A stretch of DNA of 64,000 nucleotides from Kordia sp965283645 (GTDB lineage: Bacteria; Bacteroidota; Bacteroidia; Flavobacteriales; Flavobacteriaceae), in NCBI RefSeq assembly GCF_965283645.1, contig NZ_CBDIPG010000001.1:2480001-2544000 (forward strand), written 5' to 3'. Shown piece by piece: positions 1 through 8,485 of the stretch (positions are counted from its first letter, which is position 1; the number at the start of each line of letters is the position of its first letter). The position numbers and the translations under genes were made by a program. The notes under the pieces were generated by a model. That model did not search any database. It was not told the origin of the DNA and was given only the letters and a program-made list of their open reading frames with translations.

Positions 1-31
1 TTAAACTTCATTTTATTATTTTATTTTGTGG

Positions 32-433
32 TTATTTTTGATTTGTTGTTTGCTTGTCATTCATAAAATACAGCAATAAAAACAGAAAACCTATGTATGT
101 AGCTTGCAATCCGACAATATCCCATTTTTGGGCAAATGAGCTTCCTATTACAAAAATATTCATGAGAACAAAAGTGGCTATGAGTGTTTCCCTTGTAAAT
201 TTATTGAGGATTAATAAAAGTCCAATCATAATTTCAGCAAAAGGAATAGTGTACGCCAATGGTGTTACTAAAAAATTGGGTAATAGCGTATCTTGAAAAG
301 TATTTTGCATTCCTGCTACAAATTTGTCTAAGTTGGGCAACCTAACTATTCCATGAAATAAATAGTTGATCCCGAAGGAAATGCGTAATAAATGTATCGC
401 TAGTGCTTTATTGTTTAAATCCTGCAATTTCAT
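32..433 (-). CDS. DoxX-like small membrane protein
   Basis: This 133-residue protein has about four predicted membrane helices and an early INYLFHGIVRL segment typical of the DoxX/DoxD-like family. Family members are inner-membrane proteins, some linked to thiol or oxidative-stress handling, but the reaction is not firmly known. The gene is the last of three on the minus strand; its start is one base from the stop of the Prx-like gene, so the two are almost certainly co-transcribed. Company with a peroxiredoxin-like and a carboxymuconolactone-decarboxylase-like protein supports a redox role (inference). Control is probably by the TetR operator at 1699-1720. The family call is good; the function is uncertain. 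Confidence 0.8.
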   Translation of the reverse strand: MKLQDLNNKALAIHLLRISFGINYLFHGIVRLPNLDKFVAGMQNTFQDTLLPNFLVTPLAYTIPFAEIMIGLLLILNKFTRETLIATFVLMNIFVIGSSFAQKWDIVGLQATYIGFLFLLLYFMNDKQTTNQK

Positions 434-434
434 T

Positions 435-1076
435 TTACTGCTTCTTTATAATTTCTAAAATAGTTTCAGGCTCTAAGCGCTCTGTATAATCTTCTGGAAC
501 AAAACTGTAAATAACTTCTCGGTCTTTGTTCAAAATATACGTTGCAGGCATTGGTAATTCAAAATCATTGTTTCCGTTGTGCTTAGCTACGTCAATACCA
601 AAATCATTGTAAACACCTTGCAAATTTTTAGGTAATTGAAATACCAATCCTAATGATTTTGCATATGCATTGTTAAGATCACTTACTACAGAAAATGTTA
701 ATTCGTTTTTTTCTGAAGTTGTGAGTGAATTATCTGGTGTTTCTGGCGTAATAGCAACTAATTCACCGTTTAACTCAGTTAATTCTGGAAGGATTGATTG
801 CAAAGCTTTTAACTCCATATTGCAATATGGACACCATCCACCTCTATAGAATGCTACAACTAAATATTGGGACTGAAAATCTTCTAATGAAACTGGATTC
901 CCCTCAATATTTTTTAAAGTAAATGATGGAAGTATTTCACCTGTTGTCAATGCTTTTTTACTCAAATTTTGTGACTTAAGATCTTCCGTGCTTTTTTGCA
1001 TGATTGCACGTTTGTCTGTAGGAATAACTTTTGCACTATTATTTCTTCTCTCTGATAATTGGTCAGTAAGATTCAT
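435..1076 (-). CDS. Peroxiredoxin-like AhpC/TSA family protein
   Basis: The 213-residue protein has a thioredoxin fold of the AhpC/TSA type, starting near residue 45 with GEILPSFTLKNIEG. The active-site stretch FYRGGWCPYCNMEL carries Cys82 and Cys85; this CPYC arrangement is typical of the Prx-like2/AhpC-TSA branch. Such proteins reduce peroxides or act as thiol oxidoreductases in the cytoplasm. The first 40 residues are low in hydrophobic content and do not form a signal peptide. It lies between a CMD-like gene (27 bases upstream) and the DoxX gene, in one operon facing a TetR regulator. Substrate and reductant cannot be read from sequence. Confidence 0.85.
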   Translation of the reverse strand: MNLTDQLSERRNNSAKVIPTDKRAIMQKSTEDLKSQNLSKKALTTGEILPSFTLKNIEGNPVSLEDFQSQYLVVAFYRGGWCPYCNMELKALQSILPELTELNGELVAITPETPDNSLTTSEKNELTFSVVSDLNNAYAKSLGLVFQLPKNLQGVYNDFGIDVAKHNGNNDFELPMPATYILNKDREVIYSFVPEDYTERLEPETILEIIKKQ

Positions 1077-1103
1077 TTTTATATTTTTAATTAATAGTAT
1101 TAT

Positions 1104-1661
1104 TTATACTGTTTTTGGTTCCCAAGCAAATTTCTGAAATGGCGCATCAACTGGTGTGTTCGCAATATGATTTGTATAGTTACTAATCACTTTCTGCGAT
1201 AGTCCCAAAATGATATCTAAAACTTGTCTTTCACCATAACCTGCTTCATAAAATGTGTTTAAATCTTCTTGTGTTACGTGTCCACGATTGCGTGTCACTT
1301 TTAAAGTAAAATCGTGTAAAACCTGTAATTTTTCATTCGGCATAGCAGTTCTATTTCTTAAAGCCTCTGTTAACTCAGGGTTTACTTTCATCATGTGAGC
1401 AATTGCTGTATGCGCAGGCACACAATAATGACACTCATGCTCTACATTAATAGTTTGCCAAACTACAGTGAGTTCTTCTGCATCAAATGATGTGTTTTGA
1501 AATAAGTTATGAAGTGTTTTGTATGCTTCTAATGCTTCTGGTGAAGAAGCCAACACACCATGCAAACCTGGTAACATTCCAAATGATTTTACAGATTGTT
1601 CTAGCAATGCTTTACTTTCTTCTGGTGCTGATTCAATAGTGTGAACTTTTAACGTTGTCAT
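1104..1661 (-). CDS. Carboxymuconolactone decarboxylase-like (AhpD-fold) protein
   Basis: This 185-residue protein has the AhpD fold signature EHECHYCVPAHT, with Cys77, Cys80 and His84 in the spacing used by alkylhydroperoxidase-type members. AhpD-like proteins are small helical enzymes that pass reducing equivalents to peroxidases or reduce hydroperoxides directly. It is the first gene of a three-gene operon with a Prx-like protein and a DoxX protein, which fits a peroxide-detoxifying unit (inference). An almost perfect palindrome 38 bases upstream of the start matches one in front of the adjacent tetR gene, so the operon is probably repressed by that regulator. Confidence 0.85.
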   Translation of the reverse strand: MTTLKVHTIESAPEESKALLEQSVKSFGMLPGLHGVLASSPEALEAYKTLHNLFQNTSFDAEELTVVWQTINVEHECHYCVPAHTAIAHMMKVNPELTEALRNRTAMPNEKLQVLHDFTLKVTRNRGHVTQEDLNTFYEAGYGERQVLDIILGLSQKVISNYTNHIANTPVDAPFQKFAWEPKTV

Positions 1662-1698
1662 AATTTTAAATTTTATAGTTTTATTGAGTATTGTTAAA

Positions 1699-1720
1699 TA
1701 TCTAAACGATTGTTTAGATA
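1699..1720. promoter_or_regulatory. Putative TetR operator upstream of the redox operon
   Basis: The core CTAAACGATTGTTTAG is an inverted repeat flanked by TAT/ATA, lying between the end of tetR and the start of the CMD-like gene. The same core occurs in reverse complement at 2322-2337 in front of tetR. Two matching palindromes at the two promoters are good evidence for operators; binding is inferred. Confidence 0.75.
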
Positions 1721-1735
1721 TGAATTAAAAAAATA

Positions 1736-2299
1736 TTATAGGTTCTTGAATGTCATTTCAATATAGTCTTCTATTTCTTTCTGAGTATTTACTCTGGATG
1801 CTGCAGCCAAACCATGTTTTGCCAACAATAAGAAATTAGCTTGCTTTGTTATAGTACTTTCATCCTTATTGAGATCCTTTTTTAATTTCTTTATAAATAA
1901 TTCTTTTAAATTATTCATAAAGACATTCATCTGCTCATTAATAGGTTCATCTTCACTTTCTGAAAATTCGTTGTACGTATTTGTAATAAAACAACCTTTT
2001 TGATTTCCACTTTCATTGCAAATTTTAATTGAATTATAGAAAAAGTCTTTAATATCTTCTATACCGTTATTTGAATTTTTAAATTCTTCGAAAATAAAAT
2101 TTACTTTTCTTTTGTAACTTTTTAAACTTTCAAGATATAGACCGTATTTATTCCCAAAGCTAGCATATATGGAAAACTTGTTAATGCCCATTTCTTTTTC
2201 AAGCATTTGCATGGAAGTGTTTGCATATCCATTTCGCCAAAAAAGATGCATCGCTTTTTCCACAACCACATCTTCACTATATTCTTTTTTTCTTGCCAT
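1736..2299 (-). CDS. TetR/AcrR family transcriptional regulator
   Basis: The 187-residue protein begins with a TetR-type DNA-binding domain: a helix-turn-helix around residues 25-47 (NTSMQMLEKEMGINKFSIY) followed by the FGNKYGLYLESL stretch that closes the domain. The rest is helical and would form the ligand and dimer domain, with a TetR C-terminal pattern seen in regulators of redox or reactive-electrophile genes. It sits upstream of the DoxX/Prx/CMD operon on the same strand, and both promoters carry the CTAAACnATnGTTTAG palindrome, so it probably represses itself and the operon. The inducer is unknown. Confidence 0.9.
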   Translation of the reverse strand: MARKKEYSEDVVVEKAMHLFWRNGYANTSMQMLEKEMGINKFSIYASFGNKYGLYLESLKSYKRKVNFIFEEFKNSNNGIEDIKDFFYNSIKICNESGNQKGCFITNTYNEFSESEDEPINEQMNVFMNNLKELFIKKLKKDLNKDESTITKQANFLLLAKHGLAAASRVNTQKEIEDYIEMTFKNL

Positions 2300-2321
2300 C
2301 TTTTATAATCACAGAACAAAA

Positions 2322-2337
2322 CTAAACAATCGTTTAG
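2322..2337. promoter_or_regulatory. Putative TetR operator upstream of tetR
   Basis: The palindrome CTAAACAATCGTTTAG lies 22 bases before the tetR start codon. It is the exact reverse complement of the core at 1702-1717. Autoregulation by the TetR protein is the natural reading. Confidence 0.75.
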
Positions 2338-2495
2338 AAATATAAAAAGTTTTAACTTTTCTTTTTGATTTTAAGAGTATGATTCGTTATGTATTTCAGC
2401 AACTAAATTAGTAAATAAAACAGATATAAAATTACAACCAAACACTTTTAAATACTGTATATCAACAAACTAAATACGTTTAAGCTAACTTTTAT

Positions 2496-3111
2496 TTAGT
2501 TATTACTAATGTTCCTTATATATAATCGTATTCTATGCGTTGGGACAATCGTTAATATATTATTCTTTTTGTAATAGTTCGAAACTACTATATACATTTC
2601 GATTTCAGTATTTTTATTTGGATACCATTTAACATTCTTTTTCAAACCATCTTTTAATTCCGCTTGTTTAAAATCAGACAAATCACCTGTTGATTTTGGT
2701 TCGCCATAAAGTTCTGTGAGTTTTTTTTTCTAATTCATTGAATTTCAGAATTAAGGCTTTTTGAAATTCCTTTGATTTTTTATTATTTTTATTAACTTTC
2801 AATGTTAGTAGACTTTCATCCCATTCATAAAGTATGTAAGACATCACAGAGTCTTTTTCCTTAAAATAATAATATGCAACCAAGTCAGAAATCACTTTTT
2901 GACTTCGTTTAAATTTAATTGGCTGAGCAGTACCATCAAAAGAAACGTGATTTCGAATATTTGGTGTTTTTTCGCTATTCAAATTATTCTCCATTTCTAT
3001 ATATTCATTTAATGAAGTATTTTGAATATCAAATTCGAATTCTTGACCGAAAAGTGTCGTTCCGATAAATAAAAATCCAAGTGTTAATATACGTTTTAAA
3101 GGTTTCTGCAT
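2496..3111 (-). pseudogene. Secreted protein of unknown function, broken by a homopolymer frameshift
   Basis: The minus-strand frame starting at 3111 encodes a signal peptide (LTLGFLFIGTTLFGQ) and about 135 residues of mixed sequence, then stops near 2683. A run of nine A on the coding strand (2721-2729) lies just before the stop. Removing one A joins the frame to a second one continuing to 2496 with sensible sequence (TELYGEPKSTGDLSDF then KWYPNKNTEIEMYIV), giving about 204 residues. This is either a real frameshift, a slippery-run variant or a sequencing error. The last residues (PTHRIRLYIRNISNN) look like read-through into a repeat. I do not recognise the family. Confidence 0.6.
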
Positions 3112-3491
3112 ATTATGGGTAACGTTAAGTGTAAACTACGTTTTAATGTAGATTTACAAATATTATACATAAATTTTTGCGTTCTTAATTGAACTAAAAT
3201 ACTAATTAAATTAAAGCATACTAGTTCTCTTCCGAGCTCCTGTTACTTTCTGTAAAAATAAAACAAAGATTACACACAAACAATGCAATTTTTCGTAAAA
3301 GCAGTAAAGAAACTTCACTACTATAAAAGATCACATAACAAAAAATATATTCTTAATAATTGCTTTAAAAGTGAAACGTATTTACCACACACATATCGTT
3401 GCAGAATTTTAACATCACGTGAATAATTTCTTTTTTACCCAAGAATCTTAGTAATATTCTTAAATTTGAATTTCCATCAAACTTTCGATAC
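3112..3491. other. Intergenic region before polA
   Basis: This 380-base stretch separates the broken secreted-protein gene from polA. It holds a TAACGTT motif near 3120 and, close to its end, the polA -7 box. I see no coding frame, RNA gene or clear hairpin in it. Confidence 0.5.
3461..3468 (+). promoter_or_regulatory. Bacteroidetes-type -7 box of polA
   Basis: TAAATTTG matches the TAnnTTTG consensus of the Bacteroidetes primary sigma factor and lies 24 bases before the polA start codon. No clear -33 TTG is visible at the usual spacing. Confidence 0.5.
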
Positions 3492-6326
3492 ATGGCAGCT
3501 CAAAAACGACTTTTTTTATTAGATGCGTACGCGCTTATTTTTAGAGGATATTACGCGTTTATTAAAAACCCGCGAATCAACTCTAAAGGACTAGATACTT
3601 CCGCAATTTTAGGATTTACAAATTCTTTGTTAGATGTTATCAAACGTGAACGACCAGATCATTTAGCCGTTTGTTTTGATAAAGGTGGAAGTGTCGATCG
3701 TGTGCAAGCATTTCCTGCATATAAAGCAAATCGTCAAGAAACTCCCGAAGCTATTCGGCTTGCCATTCCTTATATTGAAACAATTTTGAAAGCCATGCAC
3801 ATTCCAATTATTGTGAAAGAAGGCTATGAAGCTGATGACATTATTGGAACACTTTCTAAAAAAGCTGAAAAAGAAGGTTACAAGACTTTTATGGTTACAC
3901 CCGATAAAGATTTTGCACAATTAGTATCTGAAAATATATTTATGTATCGTCCGCGATTTGGTGGTGGTTATGAAACGTGGGGAATTCCTGAAATACAAGA
4001 AAAATTTGGTGTCGAACGTCCAGAACAAGTCATTGATTTCTTAGGAATGATGGGCGATTCTGTGGATAATATTCCAGGACTGCCTGGCGTTGGAGAAAAA
4101 ACAGCTAAGAAGTTTTTAGCAGCATACGGAAGCATGGAAGGTTTGCTTGCCCATACACATGAGTTGAAAGGAAAAATGAAGGAAAAAGTAGAAGCCAATG
4201 GTGAATTAGGGTTACTTTCAAAACAATTAGCAACTATTATGCTAGATGTTCCTGTAGATTTTCATGAAGAAAATTTTGAGCTTTCGCAACCAAATTTGGA
4301 AGCAGTAAAAGAAATTTTTACCGAATTAGAGTTCCGAAGATTGCTCGATAATTTAATCAAAACATTTACCAAGCAAGAGGAAAATCCCGCTACAGCGGAA
4401 ACAAAAACAGCTTCGAAAAGTACTTCTAAAAAAGCCGCGCTCACAGGTCAATTTGATTTATTTGCCGCGCCAGGAGGTGGAAATGCTACTGAAGAAACTA
4501 CAATTTCTGGCTATCAAACCATCAAAACAACAGATCATTTTTATCAATTAGCCAATACACCATTGTCACGAAAAATGTTGCTTCAAAAAATGCTAAAGCA
4601 ACAAAGTGTCTGTTTTGATACGGAAACTACAGGTTTAAAAGCACTTGAAGTAGAATTGGTTGGTGTTGCATTTTCTTGGGAAAAAGGAAAAGGATATTAT
4701 GTGGCTTTTCCAGAAGATCAAGTTAAAACGAAAGAGATTTTAGAAGAATTCCGTCCGTTTTTTGAAAGTATGACGATTGAGAAAGTTGGACAGAATTTAA
4801 AATATGATATCAAAGTATTATCAAACTATGACATGCCTGTAAAAGGCCCTGTGTTTGATACCATGATTGCGCATTATTTAATCAATCCAGATATGCGTCA
4901 TAATATGGACATTTTATCTGAAACGTATTTGAATTACCAACCCGTTTCTATTGTAGAATTGATTGGTAAAAAAGGTAAAAATCAGTTGTCCATGCGCCAA
5001 GTTCCATTGGAACAACAAACAGAATATGCTGTTGAAGATGCAGATATTACGTATCAACTAAAAGAACATTTTATCAAAGAATTGGAAAGTGGTCATTTGA
5101 CAAAATTATTCACTGATGTAGAAGTTCCGTTGGTAAGTGTACTTTCGGCAATGGAAATTGAAGGAATTAATTTAGATCCTGAATTTTTAGGTGAATTGTC
5201 AACACAATTAACCATTGATGTTGATCGTTTAGAGAAGACTATTTTTGAACAAGCTGGTGAAGAATTTAACTTGGCTTCTCCAAAACAATTAGGTCCAATT
5301 TTGTTTGATAAATTAAAGTTAGTTGACAAGCCTAAGAAGACAAAAACTGGGCAATATTCTACCGCAGAAGATGTGTTGTCGTACTTGGCAAAAGATCATC
5401 AAATTGTAACCGATATTTTAGAATGGCGTCAATATAGAAAATTACAAAGTACGTATGTAGATGCGCTACCAAACGAAATTAATCCGAAAACAAATCGTAT
5501 TCATACGGTATATGCACAAGCTGTTGCGGCTACAGGAAGATTGAGTTCTAACAATCCAAACTTACAAAATATTCCAATCCGAACCGAACGCGGACGACAA
5601 GTTCGAAAAGCGTTTGTGCCACGCAATGAAGATTTTGTGTTGCTTGCCGCCGATTATTCTCAAATTGAACTTCGAATCATTGCCGCTTTAAGTAAAGAAG
5701 ATACCATGATGCAAGCTTTTAAAGATGGTGCAGATATTCATGCTTCTACTGCTTCAAAAGTATTTAATGTTCCGTTGGAAGAAGTAACTCGTGAACAACG
5801 TAGCAATGCAAAAACAGTGAATTTCGGAATTATTTATGGGGTTTCTGCTTTTGGTTTAAGTAATCAAACCGATTTATCTAGAAGTGAATCTAAGGAATTG
5901 ATTGATACGTATTACGAAACCTATCCAAAATTGAAAGCATACATGTCTAATCAAGTTGCGTTTGCACGTGAACACGGTTATGTAGAAACGGTTTTAGGAA
6001 GACGTCGTTATTTAAAAGATATCAATTCACGAAACGCAATTGTACGTGGAGCCGCTGAACGAAATGCTGTAAACGCACCAATTCAAGGAAGCGCGGCAGA
6101 TATTATAAAACTTGCCATGATACATATTTACAATCGTTTTGAAAAAGAAGGTTTCAAATCGAAAATGTTGTTGCAAGTACATGATGAATTGGTTTTTGAT
6201 GCACACAAAGACGAGCTAGAAATCATTAAACCAATTATTAAAGAGGAAATGGAAACCGCTTTCAAAATGGACGTTCCGTTAGATGTTGAAATTGGTGTTG
6301 GACAAAACTGGCTAGAAGCGCATTAG
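3492..6326 (+). CDS. polA: DNA polymerase I
   Basis: The 944-residue protein has the full three-domain layout. Residues 1 to about 290 form the 5'-3' exonuclease with its H3TH region (GLPGVGEKTAKKF). A proofreading 3'-5' exonuclease follows from about 340 to 530, with Asp376 and Glu378 in FDTETTG, then GQNLKYDIKVL and YAVEDADITYQ. The family A polymerase has motif A (AADYSQIELR, Asp721), motif B (RSNAKTVNFGIIYG) and motif C (QVHDELVFD, Asp898-Glu899). All catalytic acids are present, so it should be active in both proofreading and synthesis. It repairs gaps and removes Okazaki primers in the cytoplasm. The gene appears monocistronic. Confidence 0.98.
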   Translation: MAAQKRLFLLDAYALIFRGYYAFIKNPRINSKGLDTSAILGFTNSLLDVIKRERPDHLAVCFDKGGSVDRVQAFPAYKANRQETPEAIRLAIPYIETILKAMHIPIIVKEGYEADDIIGTLSKKAEKEGYKTFMVTPDKDFAQLVSENIFMYRPRFGGGYETWGIPEIQEKFGVERPEQVIDFLGMMGDSVDNIPGLPGVGEKTAKKFLAAYGSMEGLLAHTHELKGKMKEKVEANGELGLLSKQLATIMLDVPVDFHEENFELSQPNLEAVKEIFTELEFRRLLDNLIKTFTKQEENPATAETKTASKSTSKKAALTGQFDLFAAPGGGNATEETTISGYQTIKTTDHFYQLANTPLSRKMLLQKMLKQQSVCFDTETTGLKALEVELVGVAFSWEKGKGYYVAFPEDQVKTKEILEEFRPFFESMTIEKVGQNLKYDIKVLSNYDMPVKGPVFDTMIAHYLINPDMRHNMDILSETYLNYQPVSIVELIGKKGKNQLSMRQVPLEQQTEYAVEDADITYQLKEHFIKELESGHLTKLFTDVEVPLVSVLSAMEIEGINLDPEFLGELSTQLTIDVDRLEKTIFEQAGEEFNLASPKQLGPILFDKLKLVDKPKKTKTGQYSTAEDVLSYLAKDHQIVTDILEWRQYRKLQSTYVDALPNEINPKTNRIHTVYAQAVAATGRLSSNNPNLQNIPIRTERGRQVRKAFVPRNEDFVLLAADYSQIELRIIAALSKEDTMMQAFKDGADIHASTASKVFNVPLEEVTREQRSNAKTVNFGIIYGVSAFGLSNQTDLSRSESKELIDTYYETYPKLKAYMSNQVAFAREHGYVETVLGRRRYLKDINSRNAIVRGAAERNAVNAPIQGSAADIIKLAMIHIYNRFEKEGFKSKMLLQVHDELVFDAHKDELEIIKPIIKEEMETAFKMDVPLDVEIGVGQNWLEAH

Positions 6327-6337
6327 CCAAGCGTCAT

Positions 6338-6366
6338 GCTGAAATTGATTCAACATCTCATCCGTA
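6338..6366. repeat. Short REP-like palindrome after polA
   Basis: The stretch containing TCATGCTGAAATTGATTCAA has the look of the intergenic TCATGCTGAA...TTCAGCAT repeats seen in many flavobacteria (from memory). It lies just after the polA stop and before the DUF559 inverted repeat. It is degenerate and I see no second copy in this window. Confidence 0.4.
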
Positions 6367-6370
6367 AAGA

Positions 6371-6401
6371 GAATTATCCCCTTTAGGGGATTATAGGGGT
6401 G
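6371..6401 (+). repeat. Left inverted repeat flanking the DUF559 gene
   Basis: A 31-base element contains the small palindrome ATCCCCTTTAGGGGAT followed by TATAGGGGTG. Its reverse complement is nearly identical to 6801-6831 on the far side of the nuclease gene, differing at only a few positions. The two therefore bracket the gene as inverted copies. Confidence 0.85.
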
Positions 6402-6431
6402 TTTTACTCATAATGACACCCAAAATAAACT

Positions 6432-6797
6432 ATGAGAAACAAAATAATTCCATACCATCCTGAATTAAAGTTCTATGCACGTGAACTTCGAAAGAACAGT
6501 ACATTATGTGAAGTCTTATTGTGGCAAAAAATTAGAAAAAGAGCATTAGGAGTTCAGTTTCACAGACAAGTTCCTATGCTGAATTATATTGTAGACTTTT
6601 ATTGTCATGAAATAGGTTTAGCCATAGAAATTGATGGAAGTAGTCATGATAATAAACAATTGTATGATGCCAAACGACAAGGACAACTTGAAAAATATGG
6701 TGTGCAATTTATTCGGTTTACAAATGATGAAATAAAGCAACACCTATTTAGTGTTTTGTTGGCTTTGGAGGAAAGAGTAAATGAATTGACAACTTAG
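6432..6797 (+). CDS. DUF559 (Vsr-like fold) endonuclease family protein
   Basis: The 121-residue protein is a full-length DUF559 member. The family has a restriction-endonuclease-like fold related to very-short-patch repair nucleases. Visible signatures are LWQKIRKRALGVQFHRQ, NYIVDFYCHEIGLAIEIDG and SSHD, giving likely metal-binding Asp55, Glu66 and Asp68 with His72 nearby. No function is established for such stand-alone members. The gene is alone on the plus strand, bracketed by inverted palindromic repeats at 6371-6401 and 6801-6831, suggesting that gene and repeats form one mobile unit (inference). It is convergent with the broken KAP gene, whose extended frame ends five bases past the right repeat. 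Confidence 0.85.
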   Translation: MRNKIIPYHPELKFYARELRKNSTLCEVLLWQKIRKRALGVQFHRQVPMLNYIVDFYCHEIGLAIEIDGSSHDNKQLYDAKRQGQLEKYGVQFIRFTNDEIKQHLFSVLLALEERVNELTT

Positions 6798-6800
6798 TTT

Positions 6801-6831
6801 CACCCCCTAAATCCCCTCAAGGGGATAATTC
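6801..6831 (-). repeat. Right inverted repeat flanking the DUF559 gene
   Basis: CACCCCCTAAATCCCCTCAA and the following GGGGATAATTC mirror the element at 6371-6401. The inner part ATCCCCTCAAGGGGAT is itself a hairpin. It begins three bases after the nuclease stop codon. Confidence 0.85.
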
Positions 6832-6835
6832 TTCG

Positions 6836-8309
6836 CTACAAAATCTGCTTAATTCCTTGATAAATATCTGAAATGGATTTGTCAGAGTAGTTTGGTAATT
6901 TGTTAAAAAACTCAAAATTATCAGACAGATATTTGAGAAAATAGTAATCTATTCTTTTTTCCTTTAAGTGAATTGAATTGAAAATCTCTTTTTGATGATA
7001 AAAACCTTCATTCGCTGAAATAATATTTTCAGGACAAAAAACAAGAGTAAACGGTGCGAAACCTGCACTTCTATGTGGTAGAAAATCTTTTGAGAAAACT
7101 TTTTTTTATTTCCGTTTTATAACAACTACTTTCTAAGCTTTGTCTTACTGATCCCCATTTATTTGAAATAGGTTGATTATCAATTTTAAAAACTACTTCT
7201 CTTAAATATTTCTCTTTCAACTTAAAATCAAAAAGTGTTTTAAATAATTCAGGATAAAACTCTTTTACTGTAATCAAATACAGCGATAGAATTGTTTCAA
7301 AGTAATTTCCATATGATTCTTCAGTGAAAATTTCTCCTATATATTTAGCGTACTTATGATTATGATGTAAATTTTCACTCGCATTTGCTAACAATAAATA
7401 CTTATTCAATACTTTTTTTAATCTTCTTGGATTTGTAAACTGTAATTGTTTGAAAAAGTCTGCAATTTTTTCGTTTAGCCTTTCTCCTTCAACACTTCTA
7501 TCATCAAAATAAGTTGACACTAATTTTAAGACATTGTCATGTTCTGGCATGGAGAAGGAAATATCAAAAATTTTCTCCAGATATTCTTCTGACTTTACAA
7601 CATCTTTATATTTAGTTTGAATGGCTTGCTGAACGGCTTTTTTATCTACTCCAAAAAAGAAGATTGTCTTTTCTCCATACGTAAAAAATAATTTAATCGC
7701 CGAAAGTAAATTGAGTACATTTTCTGGCTCGCAGCGATCTAAATCGTCTATGAAAATGATATTATATTTTTGCGGCTTCTTCTTAGTAATATCATCTTCC
7801 CATCTTAGAAACTCAGTTTTAAAACTTTCTAAAGCTTCATAAAAAGAAATATTTTCTTTTTCAAATTCCTTTACGAATTCAGAAGGATTTATATCTACAC
7901 TTGGGCCTTGAGGATATAAAGGAACTTTGATTTTTACAGACTCTCCTAAGCCTCTAAATAGTTTTTCTGCAAACTTTAAAATGTCACCACTAATTTTTTC
8001 TCCCAAGTCTTCGCTTTTCTTCAATAAAAATTCTAACATTGTTTGTGGTAAGTTATCGTCTTTTTCAAATTGCCAAGTGTCAAAGAAAAAAGTATTAAAA
8101 TCATCTTTTAGATTTTGTTCTAAATACTTCATTAAGGTACTTTTTCCGCTTCCCCATTCGCCATACAAAGCGAACATTTTAATTTCATGGAATTGTTCCG
8201 TATTACTTTCTAATATGGTTTGAATCAAATTTGCTTTGTCAATTACACCTAAGTAATCATTCTCTTTATTTAAGTCTTCAATAGGTAAATTATGAAGTAG
8301 TTTTGTCAT
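6836..8309 (-). pseudogene. KAP family P-loop NTPase, frameshifted near its C-terminus
   Basis: The main frame (8309 to 7071, 412 residues) is a KAP P-loop NTPase: Walker A GEWGSGKST at residues 50-58 and Walker B IIFIDDLDRCE at 184-194, then the NPRRLKKVLNKYLL stretch typical of KAP C-terminal helices. It stops soon after a run of eight A on the coding strand (7100-7107). Removing one A gives an open frame of about 90 more residues to 6836, with sensible sequence (KDFLPHRSAGFAPFTLVFCP). The gene is thus frameshifted or hit by a sequencing error. KAP proteins are STAND-like ATPases, some tied to phage exclusion. No transmembrane insert is obvious. A role in defence is only a guess. Confidence 0.75.
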
Positions 8310-8374
8310 GTAGTACTTTTTCTTAAATGTAAGAAAATATCATGAATCAGTATTGTAAACTTATAAACAAAATA

Positions 8375-8399
8375 GATTACTGCCTACGCAGGAATGACA
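8375..8399 (-). repeat. REP-like hairpin, CCTGCGTAGGCAGG family
   Basis: On the minus strand this reads TGTCATTCCTGCGTAGGCAG then TAATC, matching the hairpin found at 26469, 27194 and 27662 beside the GIY-YIG genes. It lies in the gap between the KAP gene and the DUF5916 gene and has no nuclease gene next to it. Confidence 0.7.
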
Positions 8400-8485
8400 A
8401 ACTATAAACAACCAAGCAAAACGAATTAACAAATAAACAAAAAGCGAACCGAACCAAAAACAAATAAACAACCGAGCAAAGTAAA

